From assembly GCF_016584085.1 (NCBI RefSeq), contig NZ_NRSJ01000001.1, positions 160,001 through 224,000 on the forward strand: a stretch of DNA of 64,000 bases. The letters are read 5' to 3'. This document shows, one piece after another, positions 10,009-21,530 of this stretch. A program made the translations under genes and the position numbers. The stretch is from Halochromatium glycolicum (lineage in GTDB: Bacteria; Pseudomonadota; Gammaproteobacteria; Chromatiales; Chromatiaceae). How positions within the stretch are numbered: position 1 is the stretch's first letter; each line of letters opens with the position of its first letter. Under the pieces are notes generated by a model. That model saw only the letters and a list, made by a program, of their open reading frames with translations, was not told where the DNA came from and ran no database searches.

Positions 10009-10518
10009 CTAACGCCGGGCGCGGAAGAATGCCTTGAGCTGAGCGCTGCAGCGCTCTGCGGCCACGCCGCCGGTACAAGCGGTATGGTGGTTGAAGCGGG
10101 AATCGGTTGGCAGCAGATTGAATACTGACCCGCAGGCACCGGCCTTCGGGTCCGTTGCGCCGAAGATCACCCGTCGCAACCGAGCATGGACGATTGCGCC
10201 GGCACACATCGGGCAGGGCTCGAGTGTCACGTATAGATCGCAGCCCGGCAAACGATAATTGCCGATGCGCTGCCCGGCCTCGCGCAGGGCCTGGACCTCG
10301 GCATGCGCTGTCGGGTCATGGGTCGCGATCGGACAGTTCCAGCCTTGACCGAGGATCGCGCCGTCGCGCACTACCAATGCGCCGACCGGCACCTCATCGT
10401 GCTGCGCTGCGCATTCGGCCAGCGCGATCGCTTGCTCCATAAAGAATGCGTCGCGGAGCGGGTCGGCTGCCACCGATCGGTCGCCAGCAGGGTCTGCGAC
10501 CGCCGCCTCTAACGTCAC
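10009..10518 (-). CDS. tadA: tRNA-specific adenosine deaminase
   Basis: TadA converts adenosine 34 of tRNA-Arg(ACG) to inosine. The protein is 169 residues when started at the GTG at 10518, which overlaps the guaA stop codon by four bases (GTGA). Catalytic and zinc residues are present: His72 and Glu74 in [10 protein letters not shown], and Cys102 and Cys105 in [12 protein letters not shown] shorter ATG start at 10440 would remove part of the first helix ([13 protein letters not shown]), so the GTG start is preferred. It is translationally coupled to guaA. Confidence 0.9.
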   Translation of the reverse strand: MTLEAAVADPAGDRSVAADPLRDAFFMEQAIALAECAAQHDEVPVGALVVRDGAILGQGWNCPIATHDPTAHAEVQALREAGQRIGNYRLPGCDLYVTLEPCPMCAGAIVHARLRRVIFGATDPKAGACGSVFNLLPTDSRFNHHTACTGGVAAERCSAQLKAFFRARR

Positions 10519-12092
10519 TCCCACTCGATCGTCCCGGGCGGCTTGCCGGTGATGTCGTAAACGACCCGCGAGACCCTGGGCACCTCGTTGACGATGCGGC
10601 GGCTGACCTGGTCCAGGAACGGGTAGGGCAGATGCGCCGCCCAGCGTGCGGTCATGAAGTCGATGGTCTCGACGGCTCGCAGCGCGATCACGTGCTCGTA
10701 GCAACGGTTATCGCCGACGACGCCGACCGAGCGGACGGGCAGAAAGACCGCGAACGCCTGTGAGACCTGATCGTAGAGCTCGGCCGTGCGCAGCTCTTCG
10801 ATGAAGATGTGATCGGCACGTCGCAAGGTGTCGGCGTACTCCTTGCGCACCTCGCCGAGGATACGCACGCCCAGGCCCGGGCCCGGGAACGGGTGCCGGT
10901 AGACCATCTCGGCCGGCAGTCCGAGCTCGATGCCGATCTTGCGGACCTCGTCCTTGAACAGTTCGCGCAAAGGCTCGACCAGGCCGAGGCGCATCCGCTC
11001 CGGCAGGCCGCCGACGTTGTGATGCGACTTGATCACCTTGGCCTGACCGGTCTTGGCGCCGGCCGATTCGATCACGTCGGGATAGATCGTCCCTTGGGCC
11101 AGCCATTTGACGCCTGGGAGCATCGCGGCCTCGGCCTCGAACACCTCGATGAAGGTGTTACCGATGCGCTTGCGCTTCTCTTCCGGGTCCTCGATGCCTG
11201 CCAATCGGTCCAGGAATTGGGTCTCGGCATCGACCCGTTTGACCCGCACGCCCATGTGGCGAGCGAAGGTCGCCATCACCTGATCGCCCTCGCCCTGGCG
11301 CAGCAAGCCGTTGTCGACGAAGATGCAGGTCAGTCGATCGCCGATGGCTCGGTGCAGCAATGCCGCGACCACCGAGGAGTCGACGCCGCCGGAGAGCCCG
11401 AGCAGCACCTCGTCATCGCCCGTTTGCTCGCGAACCGCGTGCACCGCCTCCTCGATGATGTTCGACGGGGTCCAGAGTCGACCGCAGCCGCAGATCTCAT
11501 GACAAAAGCGCTCGATGATGCGCTGGCCCTGGCGGGTGTGGGTGACCTCGGGGTGGAACTGAACCCCATAGAAGCCGCGCGCTTCGTCGGCGATGCCAGC
11601 GAGCGGCGCATTGTCGGTTTCGGCGATCACCGAGAAGCCGGGCGGCAGGGCCTCGACCCGGTCACCATGGCTCATCCAGACATCGAGCAGCCCATAGCCC
11701 TCGGGGCTGGCATGATCCTCGATATCGCGCAGCAACCGCGAGTGGCCGCGTGCGCGCACCTGGGCATAGCCATACTCGCGCTGCTGCGAGGCCGCAACCT
11801 CTCCACCGAGCTGTGCAGCCATCGTCTGCATCCCGTAGCAGATGCCGAGCACTGGTGCGCCCAGCTCGAAGATCGCTGACGAGACACGGGCCGTTGCCTG
11901 GGCATGGGCCGACTGCGGGCCGCCTGAGAGGATGACGCCCGAGGGCGCGAACGCGCGCACGGTCTCGTCGTCGAGATCCCAGGGATGCAGCTCGCAGTAG
12001 ACGCCGGCCTCGCGCACGCGGCGTGCGATCAACTGACTGTACTGCGACCCGAAGTCAAGGATCAGGATGCGGTCGGCATGGATATTCGCCAT
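10515..12092 (-). CDS. guaA: GMP synthase (glutamine-hydrolysing)
   Basis: 525 residues, the normal length. The enzyme converts XMP to GMP using glutamine and ATP, the last step of guanine nucleotide synthesis. The N-terminal class I glutamine amidotransferase domain shows the nucleophile elbow LGICYGMQ and [10 protein letters not shown]. The ATP pyrophosphatase domain has the PP-loop [11 protein letters not shown]. The dimerisation domain ends [17 protein letters not shown]. It lies downstream of guaB in the same direction but is separated from it by 430 bases holding two repeats. tadA follows with overlapping codons. Confidence 0.97.
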   Translation of the reverse strand: MANIHADRILILDFGSQYSQLIARRVREAGVYCELHPWDLDDETVRAFAPSGVILSGGPQSAHAQATARVSSAIFELGAPVLGICYGMQTMAAQLGGEVAASQQREYGYAQVRARGHSRLLRDIEDHASPEGYGLLDVWMSHGDRVEALPPGFSVIAETDNAPLAGIADEARGFYGVQFHPEVTHTRQGQRIIERFCHEICGCGRLWTPSNIIEEAVHAVREQTGDDEVLLGLSGGVDSSVVAALLHRAIGDRLTCIFVDNGLLRQGEGDQVMATFARHMGVRVKRVDAETQFLDRLAGIEDPEEKRKRIGNTFIEVFEAEAAMLPGVKWLAQGTIYPDVIESAGAKTGQAKVIKSHHNVGGLPERMRLGLVEPLRELFKDEVRKIGIELGLPAEMVYRHPFPGPGLGVRILGEVRKEYADTLRRADHIFIEELRTAELYDQVSQAFAVFLPVRSVGVVGDNRCYEHVIALRAVETIDFMTARWAAHLPYPFLDQVSRRIVNEVPRVSRVVYDITGKPPGTIEWE

Positions 12093-12210
12093 CTGGTGCT
12101 CGAACGGCAGACCCGGGTAGAAACGAGGTTCTGGACTGCTCCAGGCGACGCGGGCCGGGACGCCGCGCCGGTTCCTTGAAAAGCCCGATCAGGCTGATCC
12201 GAAGCGATCC

Positions 12211-12256
12211 GATCAACACAGCCGCTTGACTCGCGTAAGCTTCTGATCCAACTGGC
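12211..12256. repeat. partial copy of the main palindromic repeat family (variant core)
   Basis: Carries the core GCCGCTTGACTCGCGTAAGC followed by TTCTGATCC, matching the variant cores at 17048-17118 and 52412-52464. It lies in the guaB-guaA spacer, just upstream of guaA. The right-hand half of the element is absent or too diverged to see. Confidence 0.6.
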
Positions 12257-12334
12257 TCCAGAGACCGTTTTATTACCGTGAATCACGCGAAATCGATCGT
12301 TCGGGGTGGCGCCGGGCCATGAACGTTTGGGCTC

Positions 12335-12420
12335 CTAAGGGGCCTTCTCAAAATGCCTGGCTAGCCTGCACAAGCTGCTGATTTGCTAGGCCGTAGGGGC
12401 ATTCTGTTAGGGCTTCTAAG
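12335..12420. repeat. 86-bp imperfect palindromic repeat, copy 2
   Basis: A full copy: left end CTCAAAATGCCTGGCTAGCC, middle TGCACAAGCTGCTGATTTGC, right end GGGGCATTCTGTTAGGGC then TTCTAAG. The outer arms (CTCAAAATGCC versus GGGCATTCTG) can pair. It lies about 100 bases past the guaB stop codon within the 430-base guaB-guaA spacer. That spacer holds only this copy and the partial copy at 12211. Confidence 0.72.
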
Positions 12421-12522
12421 GATTTGTCCATCATGTACTGCCCCGAGCTGACGCGACCGGTCGCGCCGAGATCACGGCGCGATTTCTGGAGGGTCGGACA
12501 GCCGCTGAAAGGTGCTTCATCC

Positions 12523-14090
<1,568 letters not shown>

Positions 14091-14209
14091 CGCGGACGAG
14101 GCAATCCCGACGTGCGGGCAGCGCAGGGACCACCCTACTCGGGTGGGCGCAGGTCGCGCTGGCCCTAGCGCTCTCTCCGCCGAGGCCTGCTCTTCGGTGG
14201 CCTGCCTGA

Positions 14210-15604
14210 ATGGCGGTGCCCGCCTCACCACCAGTGATCGATTTCTCGCGCGATCTCTACAGCGTCTCGCGGTTGAATGCCGAGGTGCGCGCGGTTCTCG
14301 ATGGCAGCTTCCCGCTGCTCTGGGTCCAAGGGGAGCTGTCGAACCTTTCGCAGCCTGCGTCTGGGCATCTGTATTTCAGCCTCAAGGATGGTGCGTCGCA
14401 GGTACGCTGCGCGCTGTTTCGCAGCAAGCGGCGGCTGCTTACCCTGAAGCCGAGCAACGGCCAGCAAGTGCTGGTGCGCGCCCGCGTTGGGCTCTACGAG
14501 CCGCGCGGTGACTATCAGCTCATCGTTGAGCAGATGGAGGCGGCTGGTGATGGTCTGCTGCGCCGGCAACTGGAGCAGCTCAAGCAACGTCTCGCTGACG
14601 AGGGGCTGTTCGCTGAGTCGCGAAAACAGAGCCTGCCGCTCTATCCACGCCAGGTCGGCTTGATCACCTCCGCGAGTGGGGCAGCGTTGCAGGATCTGCT
14701 GACGGTGCTGGCGCGGCGGTTTCCGTTGCTGCCGGTGCTGATCTATCCCGCTGGTGTTCAGGGGGCTCAGGCGGCAGCGGGACTGATTGCAGCAGTCGAG
14801 CTTGCCAATCGGCGTCGGGACTGCGATGTGCTGATCATCGCGCGCGGCGGTGGCTCGCTGGAAGACCTGATGCCTTTCAACGACGAGGGTCTGGCTCGGG
14901 CGATCGCGGCTTCGCAACTCCCCATCGTGACCGGGATCGGTCATGAGGTCGATCTCAGCATCGCGGACCTGGTCGCCGATCAGCGCGGTGCGACGCCCTC
15001 TGCAGCAGCGGCCCTGGTTGCGCCCGATGCGGCCGATGCGCGGCATCGGCTCGGTCTGCTCGAGATACGTCTTGCGCGCACGCTGCGCCATCGGCTTTCG
15101 GCCGCATCGCAGCGGTTCCTGGCGCTGCGCCGCCATCTCCAGCTGCTCCACCCGCGTGCTCGGCTCGAGCAGTGGATTCAGCGCGTCGATGAGCTAACGC
15201 GCCGCCTTGAACAGGCGGTCGGCCGAAGGCTGGCCGCGGCATCGCAGCAGCTCGAGCGCTCGCAGCAGCGTTTGCGCACCGCCTCGCCACTCGGCCGGCT
15301 GCGTGAGCAGGTCGGACGGGTTGCATGGGCAAGGGAGCGCCTGGCCGCGGCCGTGACAGGCTCCGTCATGCAGCGCCGACACCGCGTTGCGGCACTCGCC
15401 GCCGGTTTGCAGGCCCGGAGCCCGTTATCGACCCTGGCGCGCGGGTATGCGCTTGTGACGGATGCCCAGAGCGGGGAGCTCGTGCGGAGCCAGGAGCAGG
15501 TTCCCGTTGGGACAAGGATTGCGGTGCGCGTCCAGCAGGGCTCGTTTGCAGCAGTCGTTACTGACCAGAAGGATGCGCAGGGTGAGTCGGAAGGCGGGGT
15601 CTGA
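14210..15604 (+). CDS. xseA: exodeoxyribonuclease VII large subunit
   Basis: 464 residues. With the small subunit XseB it forms the ATP-independent single-strand exonuclease. The N-terminal OB-fold is visible (LNAEVRAVLDGSFPLLWVQG, SGHLYFSLKDGASQVRC). The catalytic domain contains QVGLITSASGAALQDLLTVL, VLIIARGGGSLEDLMPFND and GIGHEVDLSIADLVADQRG. It ends in a long coiled-coil arm (about residues 270-400) and a GYALVTD beta segment. xseB is not in the window. The genome neighbourhood (divergent from guaB) is common in gammaproteobacteria. Confidence 0.96.
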   Translation: MAVPASPPVIDFSRDLYSVSRLNAEVRAVLDGSFPLLWVQGELSNLSQPASGHLYFSLKDGASQVRCALFRSKRRLLTLKPSNGQQVLVRARVGLYEPRGDYQLIVEQMEAAGDGLLRRQLEQLKQRLADEGLFAESRKQSLPLYPRQVGLITSASGAALQDLLTVLARRFPLLPVLIYPAGVQGAQAAAGLIAAVELANRRRDCDVLIIARGGGSLEDLMPFNDEGLARAIAASQLPIVTGIGHEVDLSIADLVADQRGATPSAAAALVAPDAADARHRLGLLEIRLARTLRHRLSAASQRFLALRRHLQLLHPRARLEQWIQRVDELTRRLEQAVGRRLAAASQQLERSQQRLRTASPLGRLREQVGRVAWARERLAAAVTGSVMQRRHRVAALAAGLQARSPLSTLARGYALVTDAQSGELVRSQEQVPVGTRIAVRVQQGSFAAVVTDQKDAQGESEGGV

Positions 15605-15636
15605 GCGGCCAGACCCGCTTGCCGAAACCCGGTCAG

Positions 15637-15762
15637 GCTCGCCGTCTTCATCGTGCGGCTGGCCGCAGAGCCCGGCTCTGTTACCGACGCGATATGCCTG
15701 GAAGACAATCGAAGATCCGACGCATGCGGTACGGGCTGTTCCGGCAGTCGTCTGAGGCGGTG
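15637..15762. repeat. long palindromic repeat, copy 2
   Basis: Homologous to the copy at 9745-9880. GTCTTC (15644-15649) pairs with GAAGAC (15701-15706), and the tip is CAGAGCC-C-GGCTCTG (15666-15680). It is followed by CGGTACGGGCTGTTCCGGCA. Arm spacing (57 versus 58 bases) is kept, and both stem differences between the copies are compensated. It lies in the convergent spacer between xseA and the TPR gene. Confidence 0.7.
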
Positions 15763-15828
15763 CTGAGCCTGGCAAACCGGAGTGCTTGCGAGCAAAGGTC
15801 CCGCTGGCGGTCGCGCTGAGCGGCCGAG

Positions 15829-16155
15829 TCATCCCTGATCCAGCGCTGCGCGGGCGCGCTTGAGGAAGACGCGCATCTCCTTGGCTGCTTGCGCATCCCC
15901 CTTCGACTCGGCCACGTCAATTCCCCTCTCCAGTGCGGTCACCGCCTCCGTGTGCTGCTCGTTCTGGGCGAGTGTCTTGCCATAGAGCTTCCAGGCGGCC
16001 GAGTAGCCTGGGTCTTGTCGCACCGCTTCGGCAAGATGGGTCAGCGCGGACTCGATCTCGCCTTGCTTCAAATACTCGTTGCCGAGGCTGTAGCGCAGGA
16101 TCGCCGAATCCTGTCCGCGCGAGCGCATCGCCTCTAGGTTATCGATGATGCTCAT
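15829..16155 (-). CDS. small tetratricopeptide-repeat protein
   Basis: 108 residues from ATG 16155 (MSIIDNLEAMRSRGQDSAIL). It contains two to three TPR-type helix pairs: LRYSLGNEYLKQGEIESALTHLAEAV, then SAAWKLYGKTLAQNEQHTEAVTALERG. It ends in a basic helix (AKEMRVFLKRARAALDQ). There is no signal peptide, so it is probably cytosolic and a protein-interaction module. The partner is not known. The in-frame extension to 16203 has no better support. Confidence 0.75.
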   Translation of the reverse strand: MSIIDNLEAMRSRGQDSAILRYSLGNEYLKQGEIESALTHLAEAVRQDPGYSAAWKLYGKTLAQNEQHTEAVTALERGIDVAESKGDAQAAKEMRVFLKRARAALDQG

Positions 16156-16270
16156 GCTGGACTCCGATATCGATGGTTGGTCATCCCTGCGGATTAGACC
16201 CACCAGGCCGGTGAGGCTTGGTCTATCATCGGCCGGAGGAGAACAAGAGGGGCCTGAGGAGGATTGACCG

Positions 16271-16915
16271 ATGCAAGCGGTGATCGATCGTAGTTATTGT
16301 CTGCGGCATCCCGGCAAGATCATCCAGCTGTTTGGATTGAACGTCTACGTCGGGATGCTGCTGGATAAACGCAAGACGTTACTCGAGCATCTGGTCGATC
16401 ACTACCGCAAGCATGCAACCCCCGCCTCGGGGGCGCTCGGCAATGCCTATAAGTGCTCGGCGCTCATGGAGTTTCGTGTTGCGCGCCTCTATGCCGCCAT
16501 GGCGGAACGGTTTGCGGAGGACGCCGATGCCGCCGCGCTGTTCCAGGACCTGAGCGAGGAGGAGATGGAGCACGGACGGATCATGCTGACCTGTCTGTTC
16601 CACGTCACAGCAGGGCCTGACCTCTGCTTCATTCCCAGCGTGCGCGACCCGCAGGTGCGCAACGTGGTCGACCGTCTGCGCGAGCTCGAGCGGCAGGTCC
16701 CGGAGATGGACCTCGACGAGGCGCTGCGAGCGACGGCAGAACTGGAGGGCGGCGAGATCAACGTGATCTTCGGTCGCCTGTTGGCCCAGGTCGATCGGGC
16801 CCAGTTGTCGCTGTTCGCAGAGGAGCTCGAGGCGTCCCAGAAACACAGCGAGACGGTGCCAAGGCGCATCGCCGAGCTCAAGCAGCGGGCCAAAGCCAGA
16901 GCCATGACCGTCTGA
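16271..16915 (+). CDS. ferritin-like (rubrerythrin-like) helical protein of unknown function
   Basis: 214 residues, almost entirely helical. Two helices carry ferritin-like metal-ligand spacing: EFRVARLYAAMAERFAED, and LSEEEMEHGRIMLTCL with an E-x-x-H pair. A later glutamate-rich helix (ATAELEGGEINVIFGRLL) could complete a di-iron site. A basic C-terminal helix follows. It stands alone between a divergent TPR gene and the trkH 3' end. Iron storage or peroxide/oxygen chemistry is suggested by the fold only. Confidence 0.6.
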   Translation: MQAVIDRSYCLRHPGKIIQLFGLNVYVGMLLDKRKTLLEHLVDHYRKHATPASGALGNAYKCSALMEFRVARLYAAMAERFAEDADAAALFQDLSEEEMEHGRIMLTCLFHVTAGPDLCFIPSVRDPQVRNVVDRLRELERQVPEMDLDEALRATAELEGGEINVIFGRLLAQVDRAQLSLFAEELEASQKHSETVPRRIAELKQRAKARAMTV

Positions 16916-16985
16916 CCAGGATCGGTTTCCGATGCCCGGCACCGCGCCACCCCGCTTGGCGAGCAGCGCGCCCGAACATCAAGAG

Positions 16986-17118
16986 ACCCAATCAAAACGC
17001 CTGACCAGCTGAACAGGCTCATGATCTCTAAGCCCCTGACGCCGATTAGATCATCCTGAGACCAACTGGATCAGAAGCTTGCGCGAGTCAAGCGGCCGTT
17101 TTGATAGGCCCCCTGAGG
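16986..17118. repeat. inverted pair of variant repeat cores
   Basis: The right part (17048-17118) reads, on the minus strand, GGCCTATCAAAACGGCCGC then TTGACTCGCGCAAGC, the variant core of the main repeat family. The left part (16986-17030) begins CCCAATCAAAACGCCTGACC on the plus strand, an inverted relative of the same end. Together they make an element of about 133 bases with related inverted ends. It fills the 241-base spacer between the ferritin-like gene and trkH. Confidence 0.55.
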
Positions 17119-17156
17119 GCGGCCCGCGGGGCTGGCCCCACAGCGATCGGCAGTGC

Positions 17157-18611
17157 TCAGCGGCGCCAGAAGGCCGGGCTCAGCAAGACCAAGAGTGTGA
17201 AGATCTCGAGCCTACCGAGCAGCATCGCGACGCAGAGAATCCAGATCCCGACGTCGTGCATGCCGAAGTAATGGGCACCGACGGTGGCGAGGCCCGGGCC
17301 GAGGTTGTTGATGCAGGCAGCGACCGCGGAAAAGGCCGTGAGCAGGTCGAGCCCGGTTGCGGCGAGGCCGAGGTACATCAGCGTAAAGGTCGCGACATAG
17401 AGCGAGAAGAACCCCCAGACCGCATCGACGACACGATGGTTGACGACCTTGCCGCCGATGCGCACGGGTAGCTGCGCATTCGGGTGGATCAGACGTCCGA
17501 TCTCGCGCAGCCCTTGCTTGATGAGCAACAGAAAACGGATGACCTTGATCCCGCCGCCGGTCGAGCCTGCGCAGCCGCCGATGAAGGCCAGGAAGATCAA
17601 CAGGATCTCGATGAAGGGCGGCCAGTAATAGAAGGCCGCAGTGGTAAATCCGGTCGTGGTCCCGATCGAGACGGTCTGAAACAGCGCGTGGGTGAAGGAT
17701 TCTTCCCAGTCGATGTAGGTGTTGGTGTAGAACAAGGCGACCGTGACGATGACGGTGACCACGATCATCAGGAACAGATAGAAGCGCAGCTCGCTGTCCT
17801 GTGCATAGACGCCGAGGTTGCGCCGCCGCAGCGCCAGAAAATGCAGCGCGAAGTTCATGCCCGACAGGAGCATGAACAGCACCGCAATCATCTCGATCAG
17901 GGTGCTGTCGAAGTATCCGATGCTCTCGTCGTGGGTCGAGAAGCCGCCGATCGCGACTGTGGAGAACGCGTGCCCGATGGCGTCGAACGAGCTCATGCCG
18001 GCCAGCCAGTAGGCGAGGGCGCAGCTGACCGTCAGCCAGAGATAGATGTACCAGAGCGCCTTCGCCGTTTCGGTGATACGCGGCGTGAGCTTGGTGTCCT
18101 TCATCGGGCCGGGCGTCTCGGCGCGATAGAGCTGCATCCCGCCGATGCCGAGCATCGGCAGCACCGCGACCGCGAGCACGATGATGCCCATGCCGCCGAG
18201 CCACTGCAGTTGCTGGCGATACCAGAGCATCGAGTGCGGCAGGTTATCGATGCCCAGGATGACCGTGGCGCCGGTGGTCGTCAGGCCGGACAAGGACTCG
18301 AACACCGAATTGGTCAACGAGAGCTCCGGCTCGTCCGAGAGCCAGAATGGGATCGCCCCTGACAGACCGAGCACGACCCAGAACAGCACCACGACGAGGA
18401 AACCATCGCGCACCCTAAGCTCATGACTGGCACGCATCGACGGCAGCCAGATCAGAAAGCCGAGTCCGAGGATCAGTGCGAACGCATAGAGGAAAGGCAG
18501 TCCGGCTCCGTCGCGATAGATCAGCGAGACCACGGCAGGCGGAAGCATGGTCACGCTGAAGAGCATCAGCAGCAGCCCCAGGACCTTTTGAACGGTCAGG
18601 AAGCGTTTCAT
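17157..18611 (-). CDS. trkH: Trk potassium uptake system, membrane subunit
   Basis: 484 residues, the usual TrkH length. It is a multi-spanning inner-membrane protein built of four M1-P-M2 repeats, with filter-type sequences such as [36 protein letters not shown] and [14 protein letters not shown]. Together with the cytosolic NAD-binding TrkA it imports K+ driven by the proton gradient. It follows trkA in the same direction after a 178-base spacer that contains a palindromic repeat. Confidence 0.95.
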   Translation of the reverse strand: MKRFLTVQKVLGLLLMLFSVTMLPPAVVSLIYRDGAGLPFLYAFALILGLGFLIWLPSMRASHELRVRDGFLVVVLFWVVLGLSGAIPFWLSDEPELSLTNSVFESLSGLTTTGATVILGIDNLPHSMLWYRQQLQWLGGMGIIVLAVAVLPMLGIGGMQLYRAETPGPMKDTKLTPRITETAKALWYIYLWLTVSCALAYWLAGMSSFDAIGHAFSTVAIGGFSTHDESIGYFDSTLIEMIAVLFMLLSGMNFALHFLALRRRNLGVYAQDSELRFYLFLMIVVTVIVTVALFYTNTYIDWEESFTHALFQTVSIGTTTGFTTAAFYYWPPFIEILLIFLAFIGGCAGSTGGGIKVIRFLLLIKQGLREIGRLIHPNAQLPVRIGGKVVNHRVVDAVWGFFSLYVATFTLMYLGLAATGLDLLTAFSAVAACINNLGPGLATVGAHYFGMHDVGIWILCVAMLLGRLEIFTLLVLLSPAFWRR

Positions 18612-18706
18612 CCGGCTCGTTACGGGGATTGTTCGGCTTGGGTATAGGGGGTGGTTGCTGGGAGACGCCGGGCGTGTTGGTCCGGACGGATCACGGCCGC
18701 CGCGTC

Positions 18707-18793
18707 CTTAGAGGCCCTATCAAAGTGCTCGCCTAGCCCGCATAAGCAGCGGACCTTTAAGGCCGTAGAGTGCATTCTGTTAGGGATTCTTAG
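18707..18793. repeat. 87-bp imperfect palindromic repeat, copy 3
   Basis: A full copy with left end CTTAGAGGCCCTATCAAAG, middle CCCGCATAAGCAGCGGACC, and right end GTGCATTCTGTTAGGGATTC then TTAG. The right end overlaps the trkA stop codon (18790-18792), and the element separates trkA from trkH. Confidence 0.75.
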
Positions 18794-20166
18794 AAGAAGG
18801 TGACGCCGACCTGGAACAGCTTCTCGACCTCGGGGACGCGAAGCCGGTCCTGCAGGAACAGCACGACGTGATCGTCGGACTGGATGACGGTGTCGTGGTG
18901 TGCAATCAGGACCTCGTCTTCGCGCACGATCGCGCCGATGCTCGCCCCCTTCGGCAGCTGGACTGCATCGATCGGCCGCCCAACCACCTTAGACGAGTTT
19001 TGATCACCATGTGCGATCGCCTCGATCGCCTCGGCGGCGCCGCGGCGCAGCGAATGCACGACCACGACATCGCCGCGGCGCACATGTTTGAGCAGACTGC
19101 CGATGGTGGCCTGCTGCGGCGAGATCGCGACATCGATCGGACCGCTCTGGACCAGGTCGACATAAGCGGTGCGGTTGATCAGCGCCATCGCCTTGCGGGC
19201 ACCGAGCCGTTTCGCGAGCATCGCTGAGAGGATATTGGCCTCGTCGTCATTGGTGACGGCGCAGAAGACGTCGGTATCCTCGACGTTCTCCTCCAGAAGC
19301 AGCTCCTCGTCTGCGGCGTCGCCATGCAGCACGATGGTGCGCTCGAGGAGCTCGGCGATGTGCTTGCAGCGCTCGAGGTTGCTCTCGATCACCTTGACCC
19401 GGTAGTTGCGCTCGGTGACGCGCGCGAGACGGGTGCCGATGTTGCCGCCGCCGGCGAAGATCAGGCGCTTATAGGGCTTCTCCAGCCGCCGTAGCTCGCT
19501 CATCACTGACCGGATATGGCGCGGCGCGGCGACGAAGAAGACCTCGTCATCGGCCTCGATCACGGTATCGCCCTCGGGCTGGATCGCGCGGTCCTGGCGA
19601 TAGATCGCCGCGACCCGGGCGTCGATGTGCGGCATGTGCTCGTAGAGGGTGCGCAGCTCTTGGCCGACCAGCGGGCCCCCATAGTAGGCACGCACCGCAA
19701 CCAGCCGCACTCGGCCATTGGCGAAGTCGGTGACCTGGAGCGCACCGGGGTTTTGGATCAGCCGCAGGATATAGTCGGTGACCAGCTGCTCCGGACTGAT
19801 CGTGACGTCGATCTTGAATGCGTCACCGCCAAAGAGCTTGTCGTGCTGGTCGAGGAAGCCCTGGGCGCGGACCCGCGCGATCTTGGTCGGGGTGTGGAAT
19901 AGCGTGTAGGCGACCTGGCAGGCGACCATATTGGTCTCGTCGCTGTTGGTCACCGCGATGATCATCTCGGCGTCCTCGCCGCCGGCGCGCGCCAAGACGT
20001 CAGGCTGGGCGCCATGGCCCTGCAGGGTGCGCAGATCGAAGCGGTCGGCGAGCTCGCGCAGGCGCTGCGCGTCGGTGTCGACGACCGTGATGTCGTTGGC
20101 CTCGTTGACCAGGTTGGCGGCCACCGAGGTGCCGACCTGCCCCGCGCCGAGGATGATGATCTTCAC
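18790..20166 (-). CDS. trkA: Trk potassium uptake system, NAD-binding regulatory subunit
   Basis: 458 residues. It has two tandem RCK units, each with a Rossmann NAD-binding part ([19 protein letters not shown] at the start; [16 protein letters not shown] at about 234) and a C-terminal ligand-binding part. It is a peripheral cytosolic protein that gates TrkH. The start overlaps the end of ntrX by four bases, so the two are translationally coupled. This ntrX-trkA-trkH order is common in this group and suggests joint expression. Confidence 0.96.
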   Translation of the reverse strand: MKIIILGAGQVGTSVAANLVNEANDITVVDTDAQRLRELADRFDLRTLQGHGAQPDVLARAGGEDAEMIIAVTNSDETNMVACQVAYTLFHTPTKIARVRAQGFLDQHDKLFGGDAFKIDVTISPEQLVTDYILRLIQNPGALQVTDFANGRVRLVAVRAYYGGPLVGQELRTLYEHMPHIDARVAAIYRQDRAIQPEGDTVIEADDEVFFVAAPRHIRSVMSELRRLEKPYKRLIFAGGGNIGTRLARVTERNYRVKVIESNLERCKHIAELLERTIVLHGDAADEELLLEENVEDTDVFCAVTNDDEANILSAMLAKRLGARKAMALINRTAYVDLVQSGPIDVAISPQQATIGSLLKHVRRGDVVVVHSLRRGAAEAIEAIAHGDQNSSKVVGRPIDAVQLPKGASIGAIVREDEVLIAHHDTVIQSDDHVVLFLQDRLRVPEVEKLFQVGVTFF

Positions 20167-21530
20167 CGCCGCTCTTTGATCTCGATGCCGAGCGAGCGGA
20201 GCTTGCGATAGAGATGGGTTCGCTCCATCCCGGCCTCTTTCGCCATCTTGCTCACGTTGCCGGCATGCTTGCCGAGCTGATACTCGAGGTAGGCCTTCTC
20301 GAACTGCTCACGCGCCTGGCGCAGCGGCTGATCGAACGAGACCAGACCCTCTAGGGGCTGACTCGGCACCGGCGGATTGGAGCCGAGGGCGGTCTCGACC
20401 TCGTTCTGGGTGATCTCGTCACCCGCCCCGAGGATCAGCACGCGCTGGACCAGGTTCTTCAACTCTCGGATGTTGCCGGGCCAGGCGTAATTGCGCAGGA
20501 AGTTCTGAGCGCCGACGCTGAAGCGGCGGTAGGGCAGCTTCTCATGGGTGGCGAAATAGTCGACGTAGTAATTGAGCAGATCCGGAATGTCCTCGGGGTG
20601 CTCGCGCAACGGCGGGATGTGCAACGGCACCACGTTCAGGTGGTAGAACAGGTCCTCGCGGAAGCCTCCGGCGCGCACCTCCTCTTTGAGGTCGCGCTGA
20701 GTCGCGGCAACGATGCGCACATCGATTGCGACCGGATCGCTGCCGCCGACCCGGAGGAAGGAGCCAGTATCGAGCGCGCCGAGCAACTGCCCTTGCGCCT
20801 CCAGGTCCATATCCGCGACCTCATCCAGGAACAGGGTCCCGCCGGCGGCCTGCTCGAGGCTGCCATAATGCACCTGGCCATTCTCCTCGCTGCCAAAGAG
20901 CTCGCGCGCAGCGTTGCCGCGGGCGATCGCCGAGACACCGAGATCGACGAAGGGCCGCTCGCGGCGCGCGCTCTGGGTATGCAGATAGTGCGCGAAGGTC
21001 TCGCGCCCGGTTCCGGCTTCGCCGGTGATCAGTACCCAGGTATCATGCTGGGCAATGCGCTTGACCTGCTCACGCAGACGCTGCATCGACGCCGACCGTC
21101 CAGCTGGTTCGAGCACCAGCGCGGGGCGGCGCCGGAGACCGACGTTCTCGCGCACCAGCTTGTCGGCCTCGAGCGCACGCTCCACCGTCAGCAGCAGCTT
21201 GGCCATCGACAAGGGCTTCTCGAGGAAGTCGTAGGCGCCGAGCCGGGTTGCCTCGACCGCGGTCTCGACGTTGCCGTGGCCGGACATCATGATCACCGGG
21301 CAAGGGAGTCCCTGATTCTCGGACCATTCCTTGAGCAACGTGATCCCATCGAGGTCGGGCATCCAGATGTCCAACAGCATCAGGTCGGGGCGCCGGTCGC
21401 GCAACGCGTGCCGAGCGCTCTCCCCGTTTTCGGCGCTCGCGACCTCGTAGCCCTCATCCTCGAGAATGTCCTGAACGGTCTCGCGGATGTCCGGCTCGTC
21501 GTCGACGACCAGGATGTGATTGGCGCTCAT
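20163..21530 (-). CDS. ntrX: NtrX-like response regulator with degenerate sigma-54 activator domain
   Basis: 455 residues: a receiver domain (phospho-acceptor Asp54 in [10 protein letters not shown], Lys105), an AAA+ domain and a Fis-type helix-turn-helix ([20 protein letters not shown]). Two core features of sigma-54 activators are altered. The Walker A lysine is arginine (GEAGTGRET, about residues 170-178). The GAFTGA loop is missing: [19 protein letters not shown] stands where ELFGHEKGAFTGA is expected. [11 protein letters not shown] (Walker B) is kept. It probably controls genes by a route other than classical sigma-54 activation (inference). It overlaps ntrY and trkA by four bases each. 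Confidence 0.9.
   Translation of the reverse strand: MSANHILVVDDEPDIRETVQDILEDEGYEVASAENGESARHALRDRRPDLMLLDIWMPDLDGITLLKEWSENQGLPCPVIMMSGHGNVETAVEATRLGAYDFLEKPLSMAKLLLTVERALEADKLVRENVGLRRRPALVLEPAGRSASMQRLREQVKRIAQHDTWVLITGEAGTGRETFAHYLHTQSARRERPFVDLGVSAIARGNAARELFGSEENGQVHYGSLEQAAGGTLFLDEVADMDLEAQGQLLGALDTGSFLRVGGSDPVAIDVRIVAATQRDLKEEVRAGGFREDLFYHLNVVPLHIPPLREHPEDIPDLLNYYVDYFATHEKLPYRRFSVGAQNFLRNYAWPGNIRELKNLVQRVLILGAGDEITQNEVETALGSNPPVPSQPLEGLVSFDQPLRQAREQFEKAYLEYQLGKHAGNVSKMAKEAGMERTHLYRKLRSLGIEIKERR

Noticed and set aside
10809-11879. 356-codon plus-strand frame
   Set aside because: It is an antisense shadow of guaA, where GC-rich codon bias opens long opposite frames.
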